From CAZXCQ01 sp964639275 (GTDB lineage: Bacteria > Desulfobacterota > DSM-4660 > Desulfatiglandales > Desulfatiglandaceae), in contig CAZXCQ010000363.1 of the NCBI GenBank assembly GCA_964639275.1, positions 1-5,068 on the forward strand: a DNA stretch of 5,068 nt, read 5' to 3'. The translations under genes were made by a program, and so were the position numbers. The notes below the pieces were generated by a model. That model did not search any database. It was given only the letters and a program-made list of their open reading frames with translations, and was not told where the DNA came from. Shown here piece after piece: positions 1-5,051 of this stretch (positions are counted from its first letter, which is position 1; every line of letters begins with the position of its first letter).

Positions 1-22
1 GGCACTGCCGGGCCCCCTATTA

Positions 23-57
23 GAGGCATGTGGAAGAAAAAAAGACCCCCATGCCTC
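23..57. repeat. Imperfect stem-loop upstream of nfu
   Basis: GAGGCATG at 23-30 pairs with CATGCCTC at 50-57. After one mismatch (31/49) two more G-C pairs form (32-33 with 47-48). The loop, 34-46, is A-rich. No T-run follows the stem directly, so it is not a textbook terminator, although it could be a 3' end structure of a gene left of the window. Its right arm forms most of the 17-bp sequence repeated at 5052-5068. Its function is unknown. Confidence 0.5.
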
Positions 58-60
58 ACC
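44..60 (+). repeat. 17-bp repeat, left copy, upstream of nfu
   Basis: GACCCCCATGCCTCACC at 44-60 is repeated exactly on the opposite strand at 5052-5068. Relative to the downstream gene (nfu here, nadK there) both copies point the same way. It lies 97 bases before the nfu start codon. It may be a regulatory site or a fragment of a dispersed intergenic repeat; the sequence alone does not decide. Confidence 0.7.
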
Positions 61-74
61 TTTCCCCCTGTTTT

Positions 75-88
75 TTGAGATGTTACCT
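75..88 (+). repeat. Upstream motif TTGAGATGTTACCT, copy 1 (nfu)
   Basis: The 14-base sequence TTGAGATGTTACCT recurs exactly at 486-499 upstream of the dehydrogenase gene, and a variant sits at 5028-5015 upstream of nadK. Here it lies 69 bases before the nfu ATG. TTGAGA resembles a -35 hexamer but no convincing -10 lies 16-18 bases further on. The role as a regulatory element is inference. Confidence 0.5.
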
Positions 89-103
89 GGAAACGGAAGA
101 TTT

Positions 104-122
104 CTGATTTTTTGCGAATCAG
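104..122 (+). other. Small hairpin in the nfu leader
   Basis: CTGATT (104-109) pairs with AATCAG (117-122), with a possible T-G pair at 110/116 and a 5-base loop. It ends 24 bases before the Shine-Dalgarno sequence of nfu. It could be a leader structure or a regulator half-site pair; neither is demonstrated. Confidence 0.3.
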
Positions 123-146
123 TCAAGTCAATCAAAAAAGAATTTA

Positions 147-153
147 AGGAGGT
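147..153 (+). promoter_or_regulatory. Shine-Dalgarno site fixing the nfu start
   Basis: AGGAGGT at 147-153 lies 4-5 bases before the ATG at 158. It identifies 158, not the upstream in-frame ATG at 80, as the start of nfu. Confidence 0.85.
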
Positions 154-157
154 AATT

Positions 158-385
158 ATGGAACTTAGAGAAAGAGTGGAGGGGGCACTCCAAAAGGTGA
201 GACCCTCTCTACAGGCAGACGGAGGAGATGTTCAGCTCGTGGATGTGGACAATGATGGGGTAGTCAAGGTCAGATTGATGGGTGCCTGCGGGGGATGCCC
301 GATGTCCCAGATGACCCTCAAGAGCGGCATCGAAAGAATCCTCAAAGAAAATATCCCTGAAGTCAAGAGCGTTGAGTCCCTTTAG
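158..385 (+). CDS. nfu: NifU-like (Nfu) iron-sulfur cluster carrier protein
   Basis: This 75-residue protein corresponds to the stand-alone NifU C-terminal (Nfu) domain. Family members bind a labile [4Fe-4S] cluster, usually between two subunits, and pass it to cytosolic apo-proteins. The signature is clear: a PSLQADGGDVQLVDV segment at about residues 16-30, then GACGGCPMS with the cluster-ligand pair C44 and C47, and an amphipathic C-terminal helix (VKSGIER-like, about 54-66). The start is ATG 158 with a strong Shine-Dalgarno site. The reading frame stays open leftward to the window edge, but the upstream residues (for example GNGRFLIFCESVKS) do not look like Nfu, and 70-80 residues is normal for this class. 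No other Fe-S assembly genes are adjacent. MiaB, encoded on the other strand, is a plausible client by general biology only. Family assignment is very secure; the exact client is unknown. Confidence 0.93.
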   Translation: MELRERVEGALQKVRPSLQADGGDVQLVDVDNDGVVKVRLMGACGGCPMSQMTLKSGIERILKENIPEVKSVESL

Positions 386-427
386 TTCATCATTTTTAAA
401 TAATTATGCTAGCCTTTTAAAGTATCT

Positions 428-491
428 TCTCAATAAGTAGCGGTAGACATGTTTATTGTCAGAAGGTCTAGATTCCCACTAATTATTGAGA
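428..491. repeat. Nested inverted repeat between nfu and hbd
   Basis: TCTCAATAA at 428-436 pairs with TTATTGAGA at 483-491. Past one mismatch three further pairs form (438-440 with 479-481). Inside lies a second stem, TAGAC 444-448 with GTCTA 466-470. The right arm overlaps the repeated motif at 486-499. There is no T-run, so it is not a standard terminator of nfu. It could be a leader RNA structure or a regulator-binding palindrome upstream of hbd. The rest of the 386-531 gap is AT-rich and shows no open frame or convincing promoter; TATGCT at 405-410 is a weak -10 candidate without a good -35. Confidence 0.4.
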
Positions 492-499
492 TGTTACCT
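486..499 (+). repeat. Upstream motif TTGAGATGTTACCT, copy 2 (hbd)
   Basis: An exact 14-base match to 75-88, ending 32 bases before the hbd ATG. The similarity continues weakly leftward: TTCCC-CT spaced the same way occurs in front of both copies (62-69 and 473-480). The function is unknown. Confidence 0.5.
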
Positions 500-531
500 T
501 TTAAACTTAAAGATTAATTTCAGGAGGAGCT

Positions 532-1392
532 ATGGATATCAAGACGATTGGTGTGCTGGGTGCCGGGACCATGGGAGGTGGAATCGCGCAATTGGCGGCC
601 CAGATCGGGTGTAATGTCATCTTGCGGGATATCAAAGACGAATTTGTTGAGCGTGGTACAAAAAACATCGATAAATTTCTCTCAAGGAGCGTTGAGAAGG
701 GGAAGCTGGAGGCATCGGAAAAGGGTGCCATCTTGGGAAGAATCAAGGGAACCACTGACATGTCTCAACTCAAGGAGGCAGATTTTGTTATAGAGGCAGT
801 ACTCGAGGACCTAGAACTAAAAAAGACCGTGTTTAGGGAATTGGATGAACTCTGTCGGCCCGAGGTGGTCCTTGCATCCAATACCTCATCCATGTCACTG
901 ACTGAAATAGCCAGCGCCACAAACCGCCCGGACAAGGTGTGTGGGATGCACTTTTTTAATCCTGCGCCTTTGATGAGGCTTGTCGAGGTGATCCGGGGCT
1001 ATTTAACCGGCGATAAGACAATAGGGATCGCCACCGATCTTGCAAAGAGGATGGGAAAGGTAACGGTTGAGGTAAAAAAAGACTCCCCTGGGTTTATCGT
1101 CAACAGGATCATGATCCCCCATATGATCGAGGCCATAAAAATTGTTGAAGAGGGAATTGCCACACCCGAGGACGTGGATACTGCGGTAAAGAATGGGCTC
1201 AACTATCCTATGGGGCCATTTGAACTGATGGATTTGACCGGGATAGATATATGCTATTTTGTAACGGAATATTTTTATAAGGAATTGAACAAGGAATCCA
1301 AGTGGGTCTCGCCCAATCTCCTAAAAACCATGATAAGGGCGAACAAACTGGGGAGGAAGACAGGGGCAGGGTGGTACGATCACAGTAAATGA
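532..1392 (+). CDS. hbd: 3-hydroxybutyryl-CoA dehydrogenase
   Basis: This is a 286-residue soluble NAD(P)-dependent 3-hydroxyacyl-CoA dehydrogenase, which interconverts (S)-3-hydroxybutyryl-CoA (or similar short 3-hydroxyacyl-CoA) and the 3-oxoacyl-CoA in beta-oxidation or butyrate/aromatic metabolism. The N-terminal Rossmann domain shows GAGTMGGGIAQ (10-20) and D33 at the end of strand 2, which favours NAD(H). SNTSS (116-120) supplies catalytic S119. GMHFFNP carries the catalytic H140, with its partner E152 twelve residues on. PGFIVNR (186-192) supplies N191. The C-terminal dimerisation/substrate domain ends with the usual GRKTGAGWYD motif. Length is normal for single-domain Hbd/PaaH (about 280-290), with no enoyl-CoA hydratase fusion. 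The ATG is preceded by AGGAGG at 522-527. No other acyl-CoA gene is visible nearby, so the pathway and chain length are uncertain. A terminator follows. Confidence 0.94.
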   Translation: MDIKTIGVLGAGTMGGGIAQLAAQIGCNVILRDIKDEFVERGTKNIDKFLSRSVEKGKLEASEKGAILGRIKGTTDMSQLKEADFVIEAVLEDLELKKTVFRELDELCRPEVVLASNTSSMSLTEIASATNRPDKVCGMHFFNPAPLMRLVEVIRGYLTGDKTIGIATDLAKRMGKVTVEVKKDSPGFIVNRIMIPHMIEAIKIVEEGIATPEDVDTAVKNGLNYPMGPFELMDLTGIDICYFVTEYFYKELNKESKWVSPNLLKTMIRANKLGRKTGAGWYDHSK

Positions 1393-1417
1393 TCAGAAAA
1401 GGTTTTTTAGAATAGGA

Positions 1418-1451
1418 GAAGGCAGTTCAAAAAAACTGCCTTCTTTTTTTT
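1418..1451 (+). terminator. Intrinsic terminator after hbd
   Basis: GAAGGCAGTT (1418-1427) pairs perfectly with AACTGCCTTC (1434-1443) around a 6-base loop, CAAAAA. An uninterrupted run of eight T follows (1444-1451). It begins 25 bases after the hbd stop. In the other direction the hairpin also lies downstream of the small - strand gene at 1472, but there the stem is followed by TCCTATTC, not a T-run, so it should work poorly on that strand. Confidence 0.95.
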
Positions 1452-1471
1452 GTCCAGGGGCATCTGGGAGG

Positions 1472-1561
1472 TTATTTGTTCTTATGACGCATCTTCTTTT
1501 TGAGTTTTCTATATTTATGTTTTGTGATCTTCTTTCGGCGCTTCTTTACAACACTACTCAT
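1472..1561 (-). CDS. bS22-like small ribosomal protein (AURKAIP1/COX24 domain, DUF1713)
   Basis: A 29-codon gene for an extremely basic peptide. It begins MSSVVKKRRKKITKHK, continues YRKLKKK and ends MRHKNK. Sixteen of 29 residues are Lys or Arg and none is Asp or Glu. The pattern S-V-x-K-K-R-R-K, then K-H-K-x-R-K and R-H-K matches the AURKAIP1/COX24 C-terminal family, which includes bS22, a small-subunit ribosomal protein known from mycobacterial ribosomes, and its mitochondrial relatives. Such peptides bind rRNA in the 30S subunit. A good Shine-Dalgarno GGAGGT (1575-1570) lies 8-9 bases before the ATG, and a sigma70-like promoter lies upstream at 1723-1695. It is convergent with hbd, 79 bases apart. 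Family assignment rests on my reading of the pattern; ribosome association in this organism is inference. Confidence 0.85.
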   Translation of the reverse strand: MSSVVKKRRKKITKHKYRKLKKKMRHKNK

Positions 1562-1569
1562 TCGGTATA

Positions 1570-1575
1570 ACCTCC
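1570..1575 (-). promoter_or_regulatory. Shine-Dalgarno site of the bS22-like gene
   Basis: GGAGGT read on the - strand lies 8 bases before ATG 1561. It is the main evidence, besides the peptide pattern, that this very short frame is translated. Confidence 0.8.
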
Positions 1576-1694
1576 ATAGTCTTTTTCAGGTATCTCATTT
1601 CTTACTACCTTATGATACAATATGTCAACAGCTATTTCCCCAAGAGAGGGTGGCGCCGAAAGCGACACAAAAAAGCAAAAACAAAAAAGTTTAC

Positions 1695-1723
1695 ATAATA
1701 TATCTTATCAGACAAACTATCAA
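1695..1723 (-). promoter_or_regulatory. Sigma70-type promoter for the bS22-like gene
   Basis: On the - strand TTGATA (1723-1718) is separated by exactly 17 bases from TATTAT (1700-1695). Both hexamers differ from consensus at one position. It starts 1 base after the stop codon of the response regulator gene. Transcription would begin near 1688, giving a leader of roughly 126 bases before the ATG at 1561. That leader holds T-rich stretches at 1670-1688 and possible weak pairing around 1629-1659. The small gene is therefore probably expressed independently of the upstream operon, although read-through remains possible because no terminator is visible between them. Confidence 0.65.
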
Positions 1724-1728
1724 ACTAT
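1713..1728. repeat. Tandem 8-bp duplication
   Basis: CAAACTAT occurs twice in direct succession (1713-1720 and 1721-1728). It spans the stop codon of the response regulator gene and the -35 hexamer of the promoter. It may be a simple slippage duplication, and it supplies part of the -35 element. Confidence 0.55.
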
Positions 1729-2597
1729 GAGTTTCCGTTTTTCTTCTCGCCCTTCAATTTGTAAAGGCCTTGATCTGCGTTGCTCACAAGGTCTTCAGGT
1801 GTCATGCCTTCCGAGAAGTCGGCGAATCCCATGGTCACACCCAGATTGCATTTATCCTGTATGGCGTTTTCGATACGAGCCCCTATGCTTCTGCACATCT
1901 TGTCGTCCGCATCCACAAGGACAACCGCAAATTCATCCCCACCATAGCGGTAGCCAGAATCGACTCCCTGGCGGATCCTGGACTTGATGATGCCCCCAAT
2001 CCGGTGAAGAAGTTCATCACCTGCCACGTGTCCTCGAGAATCATTGTACTTTTTGAAATCATCCAGATCGAGGAGCATCACTGAAAGCCTGTGCCCCAGT
2101 CTTTGTGCCCGCATGATTTCATCCTTTAATCGATCATAGAAGTGTCTCCGATTGAAAAGCCCTGTCAGAGAATCGGTGATGGACAATCTGCTCAGCTCTT
2201 GTCTTGTGTTTCGCTCTATTATGGCCCTTCTCAGCTTGGCCTCGAGTTCTCCAATCCCAAATGGCTTATTGATAAAGTCCGTGGCACCGGCCTTTACCAC
2301 ATCCACATAGGTGTATTCCTTGGCATACCCGGTCATGGCAATGGTACAGAGATCGGGGTACAGGCTCTTTGTCATCCTGATCAACTCCAGGCCATCAATT
2401 CCCGGCATCTTGATGTCCGCCAATAGAATCGTATAAGGCTTGTTTTCAAGTTTATTCAATGCCTTATCCCCGTTTTCAACAGGATCGGCCAGAAAGCCCA
2501 GGTGAAAAAGCATCTCTAGGATGAGAAGCCTCACACTTTCTTCATCATCCACAACAAGTATAGATTCCTCGCTGTACTGAATATCTTTCTGATCCAT
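1725..2597 (-). CDS. Response regulator with GGDEF output (diguanylate cyclase)
   Basis: A 290-residue cytoplasmic two-domain protein. Residues 11-125 form a receiver domain: acidic pair D17/D18, phospho-acceptor D61 in LLADIKMPGIDG, T89 and K111 (KPF). Residues 134-285 form a GGDEF domain that makes cyclic di-GMP from two GTP. It has DSLTGLFNRR (142-151), metal ligand D177 in LLDLDDFK, N185 and D194 for guanine binding, and an intact GGDEF at 219-223. The inhibitory I-site is degenerate: the expected RxxD reads Q210-G-V-D213, so classic product inhibition through that site is doubtful. Architecture resembles PleD/WspR-type response regulators with a single receiver. The gene starts 2 bases after the miaB stop and has only AAGG directly abutting the ATG, which suggests translational coupling. 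No sensor kinase is present in the window, so the input signal is unknown. Confidence 0.92.
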   Translation of the reverse strand: MDQKDIQYSEESILVVDDEESVRLLILEMLFHLGFLADPVENGDKALNKLENKPYTILLADIKMPGIDGLELIRMTKSLYPDLCTIAMTGYAKEYTYVDVVKAGATDFINKPFGIGELEAKLRRAIIERNTRQELSRLSITDSLTGLFNRRHFYDRLKDEIMRAQRLGHRLSVMLLDLDDFKKYNDSRGHVAGDELLHRIGGIIKSRIRQGVDSGYRYGGDEFAVVLVDADDKMCRSIGARIENAIQDKCNLGVTMGFADFSEGMTPEDLVSNADQGLYKLKGEKKNGNS

Positions 2598-2599
2598 CC

Positions 2600-3910
2600 T
2601 TATCGGGTCTCACCCCTAAGGGAGTTGAATAAGCCATTTTTAATTATTACATTAGCTAGTGATCCTAATTTTCCGTTATTACAACTAAAATTAACGATTT
2701 TATTGGATGGAGTGCGACCCATTAACATCTCTCCTTTTTTGCTCTTGCCTTCAACCAGGACCTCAACTTTCCTGCCTTCAAGTGCCCTGTTCTTTTTGAG
2801 GCTAATCTGTCTTTGAAGATGCTGAAGGATATGCAATCTAGAGGCCTTTTCCGCCTCGGGTATCTTACCGGGCATCTTTTGCGCCATTGTGCCCTTTCTG
2901 TCGGAATATTTGAATGAAAAGAGCGAGTCAAATTCCACCTGTCTTAAGAGATCGAGGGTCTGCTGAAAATCCTGCTCCGATTCTCCAGGGAAACCCACCA
3001 TCACATCGCTTGTAATGGCAATTCCGGGGCTTACTCCCCTCAGTTTGGTGATGAGTTCAAGGTACTTTTCCCGGGTATACCCCCTTTTCATCCCCGCAAG
3101 CACACGATTTGAGCCTGCCTGGAAGGGCAGGTGGAGATGGGGGCAGAGGTTTGGAATCTCACCAAAGCACTGGATAAGCTCATCGGATAGGTCCTTGGGA
3201 TGGGAGGTCGTAAAGCGGAGCCTCCAGAGGCCATCCAGCCTGGTGATCTCATGGAGAAGGGATGAAAATGTCCACCCCCCCTCTTCCCAGAGGTATGAGT
3301 TGACATTCTGGCCCAGGAGGGTTATCTCCCTTACCCCCTGAGAAACCAGGGCCTTGGCCTCATCAAGGATTTCATCGGGTGATCTGGAGACCTCCCGGCC
3401 CTTTACGTATGGGACTACACAGTAACTACAAAAGTTATTACACCCCTCCATTATGGACAGATGGGCCGTTATCCTCCCCTCAAAATACCCCTCGGCGTAA
3501 ACGGGCCGGGCCAGACCAGGCTCCAGGCTGGTGGCGACGATCCTTTCTCGATCCGAATCGATCCGCCTCAGGACTCCCTCGATATCAGCGAGCTCTCTGG
3601 GGCCCAACACAAGGTCCAGTTGAGGAAACCTCTCCAGAAGCCCTGCCCCGTCTTTCTGGGCCAGGCACCCGACAATCCCCAGCACCAGGCCAGGCCTTGT
3701 TCTCTTGATAGCGGCCATCCGGCCAAGCAGGCTGAGTGCCTTTTGTTCGGGCTTGGCCCTGACAATGCAGGTATTGATCAGTACCACATCTGCATCCCTC
3801 GGGTCATTGACGGGAAAAAGGCCGTAATGAATCATGGACTGTGCAAGGAAATCAGAATCGTACTCGTTCATCTGACAGCCCATGGTTTTTATATAAAAGG
3901 TCCTGGGCAA
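2600..3910 (-). CDS. miaB: tRNA-2-methylthio-N6-dimethylallyladenosine synthase
   Basis: A 436-residue radical SAM methylthiotransferase that adds a 2-methylthio group to N6-isopentenyl-adenosine 37 of tRNAs reading UNN codons. The N-terminal UPF0004 domain has the three auxiliary-cluster cysteines C12 (MGCQMNEYDS), C48 (NTC) and C82 (GCLAQ). The radical SAM domain has C157-x3-C161-x2-C164 (CNNFCSYCVVPYVKGRE), and the C-terminal TRAM domain runs from about 373 to 434 and ends NSLRGE. MGCQMNEYDS and CVVPYVKGRE favour MiaB over RimO and MtaB. The start codon is TTG, chosen because AGGAGG (3922-3917) lies 6 bases upstream and the next ATG would cut into the first cysteine motif. Length is typical (430-475). 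The last 100 bases of coding sequence are unusually AT-rich. The gene follows the DUF4911-like gene by 14 bases. Confidence 0.95.
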   Translation of the reverse strand: MPRTFYIKTMGCQMNEYDSDFLAQSMIHYGLFPVNDPRDADVVLINTCIVRAKPEQKALSLLGRMAAIKRTRPGLVLGIVGCLAQKDGAGLLERFPQLDLVLGPRELADIEGVLRRIDSDRERIVATSLEPGLARPVYAEGYFEGRITAHLSIMEGCNNFCSYCVVPYVKGREVSRSPDEILDEAKALVSQGVREITLLGQNVNSYLWEEGGWTFSSLLHEITRLDGLWRLRFTTSHPKDLSDELIQCFGEIPNLCPHLHLPFQAGSNRVLAGMKRGYTREKYLELITKLRGVSPGIAITSDVMVGFPGESEQDFQQTLDLLRQVEFDSLFSFKYSDRKGTMAQKMPGKIPEAEKASRLHILQHLQRQISLKKNRALEGRKVEVLVEGKSKKGEMLMGRTPSNKIVNFSCNNGKLGSLANVIIKNGLFNSLRGETR

Positions 3911-3916
3911 GGAAAG

Positions 3917-3922
3917 CCTCCT
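3917..3922 (-). promoter_or_regulatory. Shine-Dalgarno site fixing the TTG start of miaB
   Basis: AGGAGG on the - strand, 6 bases before the TTG at 3910. It overlaps nothing but the 14-base gap after the preceding stop codon, and it supports a non-ATG start. Confidence 0.85.
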
Positions 3923-3924
3923 GC

Positions 3925-4149
3925 TTAACCTATCGACACAACCTCTATCCTGAGCCCTTCCTCTCTCGAGAGGGAAGTCACCAATTCATGGACGAGGGCC
4001 TCGCATCCGGGCGAGATCTGCACCTCTATATATGCCTTGTGAGGATCAAGGGTCTTGACCACGGCCATCCCATCATAGGACTCAATGGTCGACCTGAGGT
4101 AGTTGATATCCCTTCTCTGCACACAGAAGATTCTCTTTTTAGTTTCCAT
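3925..4149 (-). CDS. DUF4911-like small protein of unknown function
   Basis: A 74-residue soluble protein without signal peptide, membrane segment or cysteine motif (a single internal Cys at 9 and another at 49). Features such as RRDINYLRSTIESYDGMAVV, then KTLDPHKAYIEVQISPG and a C-terminal helix, suggest an alternating beta-alpha-beta-beta fold. They resemble what I know of the DUF4911 family, which is common in deltaproteobacteria; the family name is from memory of the pattern and is moderately sure. Its ATG lies inside the end of nadK, with an 11-base overlap in a different frame, and only AAGG precedes it, so translation is probably coupled. It is followed by miaB after 14 bases. A role linked to NADP supply or tRNA modification is suggested only by position. 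No function can be assigned. Confidence 0.8.
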   Translation of the reverse strand: METKKRIFCVQRRDINYLRSTIESYDGMAVVKTLDPHKAYIEVQISPGCEALVHELVTSLSREEGLRIEVVSIG

Positions 4150-4999
4150 CCTTGTTATAAGTTGCCCCGCCCCACATGAGCTTGGTCCGGAGGATCTTAA
4201 AATAGCTGTGGTCCGGGGGTCTGAGCAGCTTGATCTTCTTCCTTGACTTGCTGATGATCACCTCGTCTCTAAAGGAAAGATCAAACCCGACCTGCCCATC
4301 AAAGGTCAAGATGACGGTCTCTTCACTCTCCTTTCCCATTTTTATCTGTATGGTGGCCGTGTTGGGAATGATTATGGGACGGTTTGTCAGGGTAAACGGG
4401 CAGATAGGGGTCAGGACAAAGGTCTCCATGGTCGGATAGAGTATGGGGCCTCCGGCCGACAGGTTATAGGCCGTTGAACCGGTTGGCGTGGCGATAATAA
4501 GCCCATCCGCCCTGAAAGTGGTCAGAAACTCCCTGTTTATGGACACATCCAGGTCAATAATCCTGGCCAGTGTCCCCTTGTTGATCACCACGTCATTTAA
4601 GACTTCAAAGCGGAGCACCTCTTCTCCCTTTCGGAGGACTCGGGTCTCCAGCATGACCCGGGTCTCCACCTCAAGGCGGCCGTTTATCATCATCTCGATG
4701 ACCGGATAGAGTTTTTCGAGGGGTATCCCTGTCAGAAATCCCAGCCCCCCGAGATTTACCCCCAGTATGGGAACCCCGTATCGACCGATCCGACGCGATG
4801 CCCCCAGGAGGGTGCCGTCGCCACCCAGGACCACGACCCAGTTGACGCTATCCGGTATAAGAGAGGACTCCCCGGCCTCCATCTCCTCTGAGAAGACCGC
4901 AATACCTCTCTCTTCAAACCAGCTCCGTAGCCTTTCGGCCTCAAGTCTTGCTGGCTCGTGTTGATGTTTATAAATAATCCCCACCGATGCGGGAGGCAT
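4139..4999 (-). CDS. nadK: NAD kinase (NAD+/NADH kinase)
   Basis: This 286-residue cytoplasmic enzyme phosphorylates NAD+ to NADP+ using ATP or polyphosphate, the only route to NADP(H). Visible family motifs, numbered from the ATG used here, are VVLGGDGTLLGA with the GGDGT loop at 59-63 (catalytic D61), GVNLGGLGFLT (80-90), the LNDVVINKG segment with N135-D136, and TPTGSTAYNLSAGGPI (171-186), followed by TFDGQ near 232-236 and a typical C-terminus RPPDHSYFKILRTKL. Length is normal. I place the start at ATG 4999, not the in-frame TTG one codon upstream at 5002, because AGGAGGT (5013-5007) is then 7 bases away. It is the first gene of the - strand operon, and its 3' end overlaps the next gene by 11 bases. 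Confidence 0.95.
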   Translation of the reverse strand: MPPASVGIIYKHQHEPARLEAERLRSWFEERGIAVFSEEMEAGESSLIPDSVNWVVVLGGDGTLLGASRRIGRYGVPILGVNLGGLGFLTGIPLEKLYPVIEMMINGRLEVETRVMLETRVLRKGEEVLRFEVLNDVVINKGTLARIIDLDVSINREFLTTFRADGLIIATPTGSTAYNLSAGGPILYPTMETFVLTPICPFTLTNRPIIIPNTATIQIKMGKESEETVILTFDGQVGFDLSFRDEVIISKSRKKIKLLRPPDHSYFKILRTKLMWGGATYNKDGN

Positions 5000-5006
5000 C
5001 AAAAAA

Positions 5007-5013
5007 ACCTCCT
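5007..5013 (-). promoter_or_regulatory. Shine-Dalgarno site of nadK
   Basis: AGGAGGT on the - strand, followed by a T-run and the ATG at 4999, 7 bases later. It favours ATG 4999 over TTG 5002. Confidence 0.85.
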
Positions 5014-5014
5014 A

Positions 5015-5028
5015 TCGTAACTTCTCAA
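5015..5028 (-). repeat. Upstream motif variant TTGAGAAGTTACGA, copy 3 (nadK)
   Basis: Read on the - strand it differs from the copies at 75-88 and 486-499 at three positions, and it is directly upstream of the nadK Shine-Dalgarno site (15 bases before the ATG). As at 61-75, a C-rich then T-rich tract precedes it. Being so close to the start codon, it can hardly be a -35 element for nadK. Confidence 0.45.
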
Positions 5029-5051
5029 AAACCCGGGGATAAATCGATTGT

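Noticed and set aside
75..103. TTGAGA of the repeated motif as a -35 hexamer
   Set aside because: The sequences 16-18 bases downstream in the nfu and hbd copies (AGATTT, AAAGAT) are not good -10 elements, and in the nadK copy the Shine-Dalgarno site and start codon follow too closely.
80..157. N-terminal extension of nfu from the ATG at 80
   Set aside because: No ribosome-binding site stands before 80, the added residues do not resemble Nfu, and the Shine-Dalgarno site directly before 158 with a 75-residue domain fits the family.
2..157. The nfu reading frame is open to the left edge of the window, hinting at a longer fusion protein
   Set aside because: The translated residues are low in family-like signal and run through a stem-loop and repeats. 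An open frame of 52 codons can arise by chance. More sequence to the left would settle it.
1418..1443. The same hairpin as terminator of the bS22-like gene on the - strand
   Set aside because: Read on the - strand the stem is followed by TCCTATTC with no T-run, so termination there would be weak. It is annotated for the + strand only.
1592..1625. TTGACA on the - strand (1627-1622) as the -35 of a second promoter for the bS22-like gene
   Set aside because: The hexamer is perfect but no acceptable -10 lies 16-18 bases on; TAGTAA at 15 bases is poor. The 1723-1695 promoter is much better.
1500..1730. Possible + strand gene of 76 codons
   Set aside because: It is the antisense of the bS22-like gene and its leader, has no ribosome-binding site, and encodes an implausible F/L-rich then K-rich product.
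3461..3928. Long + strand open frame (155 codons) across miaB
   Set aside because: It is a shadow of the well-supported miaB gene on the other strand, with no family resemblance or start signal.
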